This document shows positions 22,330 to 34,500 of a stretch of DNA of 64,000 nt, piece by piece. The notes under the pieces were generated by a model. That model had not been told where the DNA came from, did not search any database, and saw only the letters and a program-made list of their open reading frames with translations. Source of the stretch: Oscheius onirici (lineage: Eukaryota; Nematoda; Chromadorea; Rhabditida; Rhabditidae); the NCBI GenBank assembly GCA_932521025.1, contig OW051468.1:3534064-3598063 (forward strand). The letters are read 5' to 3'. Positions within the stretch are counted from its first letter, which is position 1. Each line of letters starts with the position of its first letter. Both the position numbers and the translations under genes were made by a program.

Positions 22330-24425
22330 CTGGAAATTATCGAATAAAATGGAGGGAACAGGAAGTTCCAAAGACGGAGGCCATTTTTTGTTTGGGAAAC
22401 GAGCTGTTGATTTAGCTGATCGCCATTGCCTTTGTTTCAATTGGGATAACAAACGGATTTCACAACTGACGTTCTGATCAGATTCTTTTTCTTTCTTTTT
22501 GAATGAAAAAAGGAACGTACCAAAACTTTTACTGGCTAATTTCTGTCGGATGGAAGCAAGCTGTGGTCGATTTCGCTAACACGGCATCATACACCTAAAA
22601 GATCACTTTTTAATCGATGTGCTGACGTTTTATGAATCATGTAAACTGAGAGATCGAGAGAGGGGGAAACGGGGAATGAATGCATAGAGCGCAGCAGAAG
22701 CATTTATAGCTAGACCAAGAAGGTACATAATATTCAGAAGAGGTGATTCAAACGAAGTAGAAAGTTCAGATGCAAACGAGTTGAAACGGCGTATATTATG
22801 AGAATTTGGACGAGTATAAAAGTGCAAATGAAACGAAATCGGGGATAGAAAAGAGACGTTGTTGGTTGGTCGCTCACAATGGCCAACGGCTCCGCCTATA
22901 ACCACGCCCCCGGGGACGAAGGCAGCATGCACACGGCAGCAGCAATAAGCAAGACAACACACGGCCTATTGCGAACGAGAGCGCAGTTACTATGGAATTA
23001 TCTGAGAGTCTTCACTCGTAGAGAGCGAGAAAAAGCGCGACAGGATCAAGCGTCGGCGACCCGCCGCCGACTCCTCTTGTAAACAGGCGGATATGGAGAT
23101 GGCTGATAATTGGTCAGGAAAATGGAGAGTTTAGCGCTGTAAACAAGCCAAAGGATGTCATAAAAACACGAGAACGTCTTGAGAAGTTTATTTTGTTTCT
23201 CAGAGGACGAGTTTCATAATCGAAACTTCTAGAGAGAAACTGAGAAAAAAAAGCTGAGGCTGTTATCAAGATCAGTTTCATTTCATCTTTTTTTGTCTGC
23301 ATATAACATTTATTTGCTTGTTGCAGACAGTTTTTCAATTCAGCTGTTTATGACGGGTTTTTTTGGAAACGAACGATTGCTGCTGAGCAAAACATATGTT
23401 TTCCACTAGCACAAGTCATTTTTGCTTTTTGAACTAGTTGTATTAACTGAATCAGGTATTTGTAAGGGTAAAAAGCAAGAAATATGATGCTTAGCTTACA
23501 ATTAGTAATGTTTTCGCTGGTAGATATCATGGTACCTGCCTGCTTCATGCATAGAGTCTCCTTGAGCAATCGTAGGAGTGTAGTTTACAAGACGAAGAAA
23601 ACAAAGAATTGACCGAATTCGGTCAAATTTCTTCCCCCCCTATCGTTTTTCGCGACGGGACCTGTGACTTGTCGAGTTTTTCGTCCTACAAAATTTTTAA
23701 ATTCTAGTGCTTTCCATTCGCTCTCCTCTTCAGTTTCTTTTCGTTATATACTCATTTTTTCCCCAATATTTTCCCTCTCACTGTTTCACTTCCTGAAAAA
23801 TGTAATGAAATTTACACAACCGTTGTTAATTTAGAAGTAAATTTTATACGGAATGAATAACTTTGTATTTTCTTTTTTCTCGACTTTGCCAGTAATAACG
23901 AAATATTCATACCTGGCCCGAGATTTAGGCCAACAGAACATACATATTGGCGGAGTTGGAATGTTGCCACTATTTTTCAGATTCCTTGGTCCAAAATTCA
24001 CCTGGAAAAAAATATGAAACCTGAAAAAATACGACCATGGACGGACGTATGTTTCATATTTTTTCAGAGTAAATTTGGAGTCGAGATATCGGCGAAAAAT
24101 AGTTTCAAACTTCAGAATTGCGGAATTGTAAATGGCGCGAGGTACGCCACTCTTTTAAGCAGTGTCCGCCCAACACTGATACAAATACCTTTACACAAAA
24201 AATTGTTAGAAAGCCCATTCTTTCAAAACTTCTTACAAAAGCATAGAGCTTTGTTTTTGTAATATGAAGAACTAGTTGTCACCCAAACGAGAAGTGTGTC
24301 AAGTTTAGCTTCGCATTGACAAAACATCCTTGATATTCATCCTTATTTCCGTACACTCTTCCTCAAATAGTTTCTTTTTATTCAAATCCGATTCCTTTCT
24401 CAATCAAAATCACAAACGTAGTTTC
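22330..24425. other. Divergent intergenic region between unc-64 and ubc-7
   Basis: About 2.1 kb without a convincing coding frame. A TTTCCAG lies directly before the unc-64 start. This should hold the unc-64 promoter and any 5' non-coding exons on the minus strand and the ubc-7 promoter on the plus strand. A C-run at about 23633-23640 and scattered AT-rich tracts are the only other points of note. Confidence 0.4.
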
Positions 24426-24435
24426 AGCGTACCTG

Positions 24436-25081
24436 ATGAGCGATCAGGCGTCTCTGCTCCTGAAGAAGCAACTTGCTGAACTGCGACGTGTCCCAGTCGA
24501 AGGATTCTCCGCTGGTCTCGCGGACGATGATAACATTTTCAAGTGGGAGGTTCTGGTCATTGGACCACCGGAGACACTATAGTATGTTGGCCAATTGGTT
24601 CCCCTTACAACAATAATTTTTAGCGAGGGCGGATTTTTCAAGGCTATTCTTGATTTTCCCAAGGACTATCCTCAGAAGCCACCGAAGCTGAAGTTCACGA
24701 GTGAGATCTGGCATCCTAATATCGATAAGGAAGGAAACGTCTGTATCTCGATTCTTCACGATCCTGGAGATGACAAGTAACTTTTTTTCGTTCCTCTGTT
24801 ACATAGCCTGATTCAGATGGGGCTACGAGAAACCCGAAGAGCGCTGGTTGCCAGTTCATACCGTAGAAACGATCCTTCTTTCCGTAATCTCGATGCTCGC
24901 TGATCCCAACTTCGAATCCCCGGCTAACGTCGATGCTGCTGTAAGTTTCTCATTTTTTTATTGTAGACTCTTGCTTATTATATGTTGATAACTGAATCAT
25001 TTCCAGAAAATGCAACGAGAGAACTTCACCGAATTCAAGAGACGGGTTGCCGCCTGTGTCCGTAAAAGCCAAGAGGAATGA
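24436..25081 (+). CDS. ubc-7: Ubiquitin-conjugating enzyme E2 G1 (UBC7 class)
   Basis: E2 enzyme that carries ubiquitin on a catalytic Cys. Four exons encode about 164 residues, the full family length. '[20 protein letters not shown]' contains the HPN motif and active-site Cys. The acidic insert after it ([19 protein letters not shown]) is the UBE2G/UBC7 hallmark. Closest in sequence order to UBE2G1 ([20 protein letters not shown] at the start). The ATG is 10 bases after a TTTCAG, indicating a trans-spliced leader. Confidence 0.95.
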
Positions 25082-25614
25082 ATCTGCCATCTCGTCGCTC
25101 TACTCATGTGTTTCTTTGGCGTGCGGTTTACGCCTGTGTTCAATTTGCTCCCCAATTACTTGTGTGCCCTAACGAGTCCTCCGTGCGCCAACTATCCCTG
25201 GTTGCACCGCAGTCTTATTAACATTCTCTTTGTAATCATAATTTTTTTCGTCCTGAATATCTTTTTTATACTGCGCCCCTGGTCCTCATTTTCCGGTACG
25301 AAACTAACTTTTTAGTCGCTTTGAACATTGTCAAATAAATGTTGCCACAGCCTCTCTATTAGTTAGTTGTAACCACGGCTCTCATTCCGTTGTTTATTTC
25401 ATCGAAACTCGACTCTTCCATCCGAAATCGAATCTCTAAACAGTTTACTTGACGTAGTTATATAACGTGAGCAGACAGTGATCTAGGTCATTGACTGCCC
25501 TCGTCTGGTCTGAGTTCATTTAGTGGACGCTATCGGTTTCAAAGTGATCCGAGCTGCCTCTGAATGGATTCATATTCGATGTTTTTAGCAGAAACTTTTC
25601 AATCGTCTCTCATC

Positions 25615-26828
25615 ATGTCCGAAAGGCCAAAAGTTGAAATTGTGAGTTTGTCTTCCCTTTACTGAATGTAGTCACTGAAGCCAATGAAAAAAAAAGTTTA
25701 CAGCTGAATCCCGAAGGATATAGAGCCGATCAGACCAATCTGACGATCATTCTCCACGAGGAAGATCACACTATTGGAAATTCGCTGAAACACATCTTGT
25801 GTGGAATGTAGGTCGCTCATTTTGTTGTTTTTATATTTCACATGGTTGGCAACGCCCTTCCAGGGCTAAAGTAGAAATTCATGACTTCGCTTTCATTTTC
25901 ATTCCTCCTTTGTTACTCTCCTCCAGTCACTCTCCCTGACCCTCCAAAGAATATCGAAATTTCATTTAAGCACACTCCCTCCCAAGCCTAATTTGAAAAT
26001 GTAGGACCTGAACGAATCGCCCGGTCCGTTCCCATCTTTAGTGAGTCTCAGTCCTACTGTCCCTTCCCTTCTCCGCTTGTTATTCTTTTCCAGTCACACA
26101 GTCCTCCCTGTAAGAGACTACCAAAGTCGGTAGAACACTTCGCGCACTTGTTTTTTTCCTTCTCTACCATTTACGATGTACCCATCGGCATGTCCCCTTC
26201 TTTCTGTCTAATTTTCCCCTCCTGTCCCTGTATCCCTTCGTGTAACTTCCATGTGCATATCCTCCTTCCCTGCTGATCTACTTGTCAATATTTCCATGTT
26301 TTCCTCTAGTCCTGTTCCCCAGTTGTGACATCGCCCGGTTGGAGCTGAAGGTATAGTAGGATCCCCTTGAACGCTTTCCCGTATTTTTAACCCAGCCCTT
26401 GATTCTCTAATGTCTGGAAACTATCCCCAGTCAAAGATAATCAAAGTCCATGCACTTGCAGATTGACTTATCTAAACTTGTTCCACTAATTCATTTCCCC
26501 TTAATTGTGCGCACACATTGCTCCATTTTGATTGCCAATTAAAGCTTCCGACAGACACACACACAGAGACCTGGGAGCAATTTAAAGTGGATTTTGCAGG
26601 AAAGACGTCGAGTTTTGTGGCTACAACATTCCGCATCCGCTCGAAGATAAAATACTGATTCGCCTCCAAACGTGTCAAGGAGTCGAGGCACATCCTCTTC
26701 TGCTCCAAGCTTTCGAAAATCTAAAAAAGGTAACTTGGTTCCAGTTTCGCAATATTCCATTCCTTCAGGTTTTCACTACGATTCGGGATAAATTCCAAAC
26801 TGAATATGGACAATTCGTCGAAACCTAG
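25615..26828 (+). CDS. rpac-19: RNA polymerase I and III subunit RPAC2 (AC19)
   Basis: Alpha-like small subunit shared by RNA polymerases I and III, partner of RPAC1/AC40; nucleolus and nucleus. Four exons: MSERPKVEI, then 'NLTIILHEEDHTIGNSLKHI', the Rpb11/AC19 motif, 'VEFCGYNIPHPLEDKILIRL', and the end 'FTTIRDKFQTEYGQFVET'. About 107 residues, family length. The intron 25808-26600 is about 790 bases, long for this genome, with no repeat or second gene recognised in it. Confidence 0.93.
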
Positions 26829-29800
26829 TACTCCAATTTCCGTTATTTCAATTTGTTGATTTGTCTGTTAAAAAGTCTCCTTTTATTCTAATTCAAACAA
26901 AATAGAGTTCAGTCTCCAAAAGATATCGATCGATCAGACAAAAAAGATGAGATAAAGAAGTTTTGTAAAAGCACGAGGGGTTTCCAGCTTCGGCTGGCAT
27001 GTCTGCGCCCTCCGCCCAGCCAGCGATATTTCGCTAATAACCACGTCACGGGCGCCTTTACTTTCACATAAGAGGCATATACCCGCTCTCTTTCACCTGT
27101 TTTTCAGACAAATGTCGGTCTTTTTCAGGCATCACATGTTCATTTGAATTATTTCTCTACTTATTATTGCCGGCAAAAATCTACGTGTATTTTACAAAAG
27201 GTTGGTTTTCCGAAATCTAAAGCTCTTTATCGGACTGATTTTCACAAAAACGAAGTATTACCGTTGGCCAGAAAGAGCGAACTATTCTGAGTGATAAGAG
27301 CTCGTCTTCCATGTGATTTCCAGATCTTTTTTTTATCCAAAAAGTCACTGCAATTCACAAGCGTTTTTGTTGCATATTTTAGCAAAGTTTGTCCATTGAA
27401 AGAAGTTTGAGAAGACTGAAAATGTGAGGTTTGGTGCTCCACTGCTGCTTACCCTTTCCAAAATGCCATTCACATAACATTTCAACCACTTATGTGATTT
27501 GAGTCAAATTTCTCTCACGCTATAAATTCGGAAAAATCCTTGATTGCACTAGGACCATTTTAAAAAATATGTATAGTGATTCAGGATAAACTGTCAAAAT
27601 ACAATGTTTGTAGAAAAGTTTCTCATCTTTCTTTTTTTCAGAAGTCTTCAAACAAGCCAGCTGTCGTGAATGGACGAATTAAACCCGAACATTTACCATC
27701 AGGTGGTCACTCAAGCTCCGTCACTGCTGTAAGTTTACCTTTTGACACACTGTTGCCGAACCATAGACTCGCTTTTACGTGAGTGGAGACAGACGCACAG
27801 TATGAGTCATTCCCACTATTTGCTCTTTCCTACACTTCTTTTGACGGATTTTCTGTTGAAAATCGCAGATTACTGACTAGGTAACTGCTCCCTCCTGTAT
27901 TGAAACGCCTTCTCTATTGTTTTTTGAGCGCGAGTCATTCACTATTTGTACTCTGTTCAATTTAAACCCGTCTGTCTCATTCGTTTTATAAGTCATTTTT
28001 AATGTTTACAGACTTTGACTTCGACTTTGTCTGAGACAAGTAGAAAGCATTAGTAAATGGCAGAAAAGTTTGACGCTACGACGCCGCCAGGCGACGAACT
28101 CCTCTGATAGAGGATAAAAAAACTTCAATCCGGCATGGTATTTAGAAACCGGGGAAAATGCGTTTTTGAGAGTTCTGGCCAAACAACTTGAAAAAGAGCA
28201 ATAATTTCAGTCAATGATTCCACTCGTAAAACCAGCGAGATATTCTAGATTTTATCGGCCTTAAACAGGGCATGCGAGACTCTAGGTCCGAGATTCAAAT
28301 AATTAGGGCCACCCCTGTAACCGGCCAGAGGGGCTGTTTGTGTCGCTCCTCACCTTTTTTCTGTTTGCTTCGACGTCCAGAAAGTCGCTCACTTTTTCAC
28401 GTGTGCGAACTGTTGCTCGGCTATCTTTGTGCATTCACGCCCTTTCTTAAAAATTGCTTCTTTTGTTTGGCATAGCAACCAGCCTATGCAACTTTTTAAT
28501 CCGGTAATTGAGCCAATCTTTTGGTCTGATTAGATCAGAAAAGGGTTTCGCAACTCTCTAATCTTCTGAACATCAGCTCGATCTCTGCCATTTACGTATA
28601 TCCTCAAATGACGTCAATTTTGTCGAGCTGCTCGTTATGTTCCAAGGTGCTCATCGTTCTGACAATGTGTAGCAATTTCCTCCTACTATATACGTGTTTG
28701 TTGTACGAGACAATTTTCCAATAGATCATAGCTAAATACTCAAAAAGACTTTTCCTACAGTTTCCAATAAAAATGACGTGCAGCTGTTATTTTGTTTGTT
28801 CGGTCTCTGCGTGACCTCTTCTTAGAACAGTCAAGCTGTCAGTTCTCATAAACCAAAAGAACAGGTACCAATCGTCTCGATATTCTCTCCCCTCGAGTTC
28901 ATTCGGCTCCTATTTGCTCATTTCCCTCTCTCGTGCTTGCCCTGCGGGTGTGGCGCGACTGTTTGACTATATCTAGAGTTCACACTCTCTCTTTTCCCTC
29001 CCAGACCTCCCATCTATCAGCTTTTCCTGGGTTCCCCCCGCACACGTAGTTTCAGGCTTCTCTCCAATCACCATGGTAGCTCGTCAAACATTCATCTCCT
29101 TTCAACTTTGTGCTTCTTTTCCCTCCGTTTGATAATCTAGAAGTTTCTCTAGTTTCTAATAGAAAAGGTAGTCTGGTCCTGTGTGAGTTGGGCTTTGATT
29201 GCTCTGTAGGAAGTGGGTACCTGGTCGAGCAATGGATACGGGCTGGAAGTCTGTTAAGCTATTGAGTCAATCTCCTTGTTTTTTCCGTGTTTATTTGAGA
29301 CTTTCCCTACGGTTTACGTACTTTCAGTAAACTTCCTGACTCATCCTGCTTCTTTCAAAAATTCCTTCCGTACGGTGTCTTTCCTCACACGCGGGTCTAT
29401 CTCTTCCCAGCTGTAATCTAGTCAATTACCGTTATCTCGTTCGAGCCTCTTCCTATGACTTTATCCAAAAGGCTCGTCTGGTCTAGCTGACCTCCCCTGC
29501 TTTCGCAAGCCGTTCAATCGAGTACTAATGAGTAGCAGCTGTAATCTCGTTTTCCCGACTTTTCTCACTCACCTGCCCAGCTGTGTGATGGTTGCTCAGG
29601 GCAGCAACAACGGCCTCACCAGTCTTTTTGCTTTAATCTACCAATTTGGCTCTTATCGATCTCTGCTGGTATCGTTATCGGAAGAGGCTGGCTCCTCGAT
29701 TGATCAGACGCCCCTTTTGCCTAAAAGACCGACGTGCTCTCCTCTTTCTCTGTCCTCACACTGTGATAACGCGACTTTTTTCCACGAGAAATCGTGTCAT

Positions 29801-29838
29801 TCTTGCTCCTCTTGTTATAAAGGCTTTTCAGAAACTGG
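26829..29838. other. 3-kb intergenic region, possible orphan exon at 27642-27730
   Basis: No gene can be supported. One stretch, 27642-27730, has the form of an internal exon: a TTTTTTTCAG acceptor, an open frame (KSSNKPAVVNGRIKPEHL...), and a GTAAGT donor. I find no partner exons, so it may be a 5' exon of the NIPA gene or chance. The rest is C/T-rich and probably regulatory or outron for the NIPA gene. Confidence 0.3.
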
Positions 29839-31197
29839 ATGGCGGACAATCTGACGACGACGACGGCAGAAAGCCCAGTGAATACGTTAGATGCCAGCGG
29901 ACCTCAGCTAACTCAATTCTACATCGGACTTGGACTCGCCGTCTCCTCTTCACTCTTTATCGGCAGCTCCTTTATCATAAAAAAGAAGGCCCTAATCAAA
30001 GTCAGTTTCACCAGTTTCATAGTTTAAAAACACAAAAGTTTAGCTAGCCAACGGTGATACATCGCAAAGAGCCAGTGAAGGTGGCTACGGCTATTTACGA
30101 GAATGGATGTGGTGGATGGGAGTCATCACGATGGGTGTCGGAGAAGCTTGTAACTTTGCCGCTTACGCCTTCGCCCCGGCCAGTTTGGTCACACCTCTAG
30201 GAGCTCTTTCTGTACTTGTCACGTATGTTTTCTTCTCTTTCCTCTCTTAAAAAACATTTTCAGAGCAGTACTCTCTTCGCGGATGTTGAAGGAACGACTG
30301 AATCTACTAGGAAAAATAGGCTGTGCTGTTTGTCTTCTCGGCTCGACAGTCATCGTCATTCATTCACCAAAAGAGGAAGAAGTCGCCACAATGCAAGAAT
30401 TGGCCCAGAAAATGAAAGATGCCGGTTTGTGCTATTTTCAAGTAATTCAATATGGTTTTCAGTTTTTATTCTGTACGTGATTATGGTAATCGTCACGACC
30501 CTGTTCATAGTCATCTACGTGGCGCCGCGGTACGGAAGATCGAATATTCTGGTCTACATTAGTGTATGTTCTCTGATCGGGTCTCTTTCCGTCCTCTCAG
30601 TAAAGGTACCGTTTTCTTATTCGGTTTTTCTAAAAAAAATATGTTAAGGGTCTCGGACTGGCCATAAAGCAGACCATCAACGGAGAGCAGCAGTTCACGA
30701 ACATTCTCACGTGGTTCTGGGTAGCCTGTGTGGCCGGATGCGTTTCTGTTCAATTGGTATTTTCATTTAATTTTAAATATATTAGAATTGGTTCCAGGTG
30801 TATCTAAACAAGGCGCTGGACATGTTCAACACGTCAATGGTCACCCCGATCTACTACGTCTTCTTCACGACTTTTGTCATCTTGGCCTCGTCGATCCTCT
30901 TCAAAGAATGGTCGTGTCTCGGAGCCTCCGACGTACTCGGAAACATTATCGGATTCCTAACGACAGTCATTGGCATATTCCAGGTTTGTTCTCCTCTCCT
31001 TTGTTAAATTTATACCTCAAATTTAGATGCAACTGTTCCGAGACGTGAACATCTCATTACGACAAGTCCGGGTCCTTTTGCACAGGCCGTCGAGCTCCGT
31101 AATGTCTCTGGACGTCTCCAACTCGAGTACAAATCTCGTAGACGATTTCTGTATTGCCGAGAGTCAGTCAGCCCGACGACCAAACTATTCCAAATAG
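29839..31197 (+). CDS. NIPA-family magnesium transporter
   Basis: Multi-pass transporter of the NIPA/DUF803 family, associated with Mg2+ uptake at plasma membrane and endosomes. Seven or so exons encode about 370 residues. Hallmarks are '[13 protein letters not shown]', '[20 protein letters not shown]', '[13 protein letters not shown]', '[13 protein letters not shown]', '[14 protein letters not shown]', '[20 protein letters not shown]' and 'ASSILFKEW', with eight to nine membrane segments. The tail after the last helix is short and Ser-rich. The start lies just after a TTTTCAG. Confidence 0.93.
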
Positions 31198-31592
31198 AGA
31201 GCCTTTCCAAGAATCTTGCCTTCTGCTATCTTTTCCCGCGTATCTCTTTCACCTGGTCCTGTCTACTGTGATGAACCTCTCTTCCTTCGTCAAAAAACAT
31301 CCAGCTCAACTTCCCCTTTTTGCGTAGCAACCGGCCTTTTTTTTTGAATCTCACCTCCCAACTGTCCGGTGTTCTGCTTTATTGTATCCCCCTTGACTAT
31401 TGACTACTAACGTGGTAGATCCATGGGTTTCCCCTATTTTCCCCTAAGAGCTGTTGCCATTCGTATGTAGTTGTTGATAAGCACCGTTTTGTGTACATAT
31501 CAGAGAGGACAGATGAACTCTATTTTTTATTCTTCATTGTCTCTCGGAAAAGGAGATTTGCTTCTACATTGGCGTAGTGAAAGACTAGACGA

Positions 31593-34500
31593 TCAAGTGA
31601 GATACGATCGCCTGGAACCAGTTCCCGACGTTTCATTTGCTCCATCAGGGCATCCAGAGACGCCTCTCGAGTAGTTTCCACTGGGAAAATTGAAGCATTC
31701 CATAGGGAAATGTCCTAAATATTTGACTTTATATGCTTCCAGTCGCCAAACCTTTCCACAGTCGATTCCCATCCAAAGGAGACGCTCCTCTTTCTTCTTC
31801 ACGTCTTGTCCGATAGGAACAGCACATGTCGCGAACTTCTCGTCTTTCAGAGCAATGGAAAAGATCATAACTCTGTCAGGGAGAGCTAGTTCTCTGTTCG
31901 AAACCAGTCCACTGACGATACAACCTCTTCCAATAGAAATGTTGGGAGCGTTGGAGAATTCGACCAGACTCGGACCCTGGGCCGTAAAGTCTTTTTTGTA
32001 TTCAATTACCTGTATTTCAGAGACGATCGAGTAGATCAGACTGCTCTGATTCGATCCAATAATTTTGCTCAGAAATTTCGAGTTGGGTGAAATGTGTTCG
32101 ATGAGCTCGGAATGCGTTCCGAGATGGAAGAACGAGTCCGTTCCGAGATTGATGATCTGTAAATTTTTACTTTGAGAGTTTTGCAGCATGTTTGGTATCA
32201 TTTTAGAGTTATCGAGATGATAAATCTAATGAAATAGTTTGTCAAAGTATCAAGTGAAAACAAGCGAACTACGCGCAGCCTCATTTTAGTCTTTGAAAGT
32301 AAGTGAGCCTCATTTCTATTGTTCCTTGTTTCAAACCGATAATTACAGCAGAATATCTGTGTAAATTTATAAAGAAAAACATTTCGAAATAGTCAAGGAT
32401 TTCGTCCTCCCTTGTTGAAGGACTCTGTTACAGCTATTCGGCTAACTGTCTCCGCTCACTGTCACGAGTTTCATCTTTAAAAAAACCTACTGTGCTCTTC
32501 GTTCCGCTAAAAATATTGAACAGATCTGCTCTCCATTGCCTAATATTGTCTGTTCCTTCCCGAAGATATTCCAGCTTCGGTGTTATTCCTAATGGTCGCA
32601 TAAAATCGCCATAGCAGCAAATCTCTTGCTGGATTGGACGGTTTCCTTCCAGAGCAGAGAGTTTTGCCACAAGAGACCAGTTCATCCAGTAGAAACTGAG
32701 CCAATGTCTGTCTGTATTCTTGACCTACCAATCAGTAAGAACATTTCCATTTTCTAACTGTCCTTTGTTCTCGTGGACTTCTTTTGGACTCGGTTTCTGA
32801 AGGACGCACTTCAGTTCATTTCTGTCCACTACGAAGACACCATGTCCCGAAGCTGTCTAAACTCTGGTCTTTAGAATATCCGATTACTTCACCTCCAAAT
32901 CACATTCTGTAGCAAAAAGAATCATCTGTTCTTCTTCTGTTAAGGTCACAGCTTCCATGAGAGACACCTCCTCCAAGACATCAGAAGAAGATACCAAAAG
33001 GCCGTTGGGGAGTTGGCAGGACATATTTCTGAACTATTCGTCACTCTCTTCAATATATTTTATGTCCGGTGACATTAACTGGAACTAAACAGGCTAGCAA
33101 ACTGCGGAGTCGAGTCTTATAGAACGTTGACTCAACAAAATTCGAAACTATCCGAATAGAAATACAAGAAGAAGCATACAGAACCCGGCGAAAAAGATAA
33201 AGTAGACTTACAAACCACTTGAATCAACGCTATCTGGCACGAGAAGAAGAGACTAGAAGGTGGAAACGAGGACAAGAGCCACTGCAATAGTTATCAACAG
33301 TAGAACAGTTAACAAGTAAACAAGAGAAAGAAGGTTCAGCGTTAGTTTTATTGTGGTATTACTTGGTATCGTTCAGGCTCATGTTGATTTGGCTCCTGGT
33401 CACAGAGCTGGCAGGGTTCCAGTCGTTGCTCTGCTGCCAGACGATGTTGCCGTCGACGAGAACTCGCTTGGGGAGGAAGTCCTTCGGTCCGCGGTAGAAG
33501 ATGTTGCCCGTGAACTCGTAGGGCTCTCCGCCAATTTCCACAGCCAGAGTCACGGAATGTTTGCGACTCTTGTCGCCGACTTTGCTCACTTCCATCGTCA
33601 TCTTGGGCTCTTCGACCGACAGCGAGACATCGGCCTGGATCTTCTTCTTTTGGCTGAAGAGGACAGCCGTCTGGACATCCTTCTCCGGACTGTCGGGCAG
33701 CTTCAGACGAGGGACTTTCCTGTGACTCTGAGGACCAGGGATGGCGATCGGATGGACGGAAGGAGGAGTCATCTTGGAGCTCCAGAAGACGGCTGTCTTA
33801 TTGAGAGTGCTACTGAGTCCAGGACTGGCCTTGAACTTCCTGTCCAGATCGACTATCTGACTCTCCGACGCATTGAAGCGGTACTCGCGGATCTCCTCGA
33901 CGTAGGATCCCTTCTCCAGATCGTACAGTTCCGGCTTCAGATGGACATCCAGAAACATCTTGACCGTGTTCCTTCCCTCTTCGACTCTCGTATCCAGATG
34001 GATACAGTGCTCCATGTCGGGCCATTCCTCTCGCTTCCTGTACTGTCCCTTGAGCAGGTGGTCCGGAGTCTGGTCGTCGTGGTCGAAGTGGAACAGCAGA
34101 CTCGTCTGGTTCTTGTAGCCGGCAGATTCCGTGCTGCTACTCTCACTCGAAGTCTTGATCGACGTAGAGACCTCTTTGTCGTCAGCCAGCCTCGAGACGA
34201 ATCCCTTCTCGATCCCACGCGTCTCGCTCGTCTGCCACTCCCGATCCAGGTACTCTCGAGCGAGTGTAGTCGTCCTCTCCAGACGCATCATCTTGACTCC
34301 GTGGTAGACCGTCTGACTGATGGTCTCCATCGGATTCCTGTCCTTATTCTCTCGGTAGTGCTTCTCCTCCTTGACGGTCTTCAGGGTTCCGAGAGCCTCG
34401 TCGTATTGCACCGGAGAGAGCAGACTGTCGTAGATGTAGATGGTCGTGAAGATGGCGATCTTGTCGTCCAGGAGACAGACAGTCCTCTTCAGACGAATCT

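Noticed and set aside
33262..33345. Minus-strand frame ending LVYLLTVLLLITIAVALVLVSTF, a perfect-looking membrane helix
   Set aside because: No ATG, no splice acceptor, and a stop just upstream. Probably chance hydrophobicity in a T-rich stretch.
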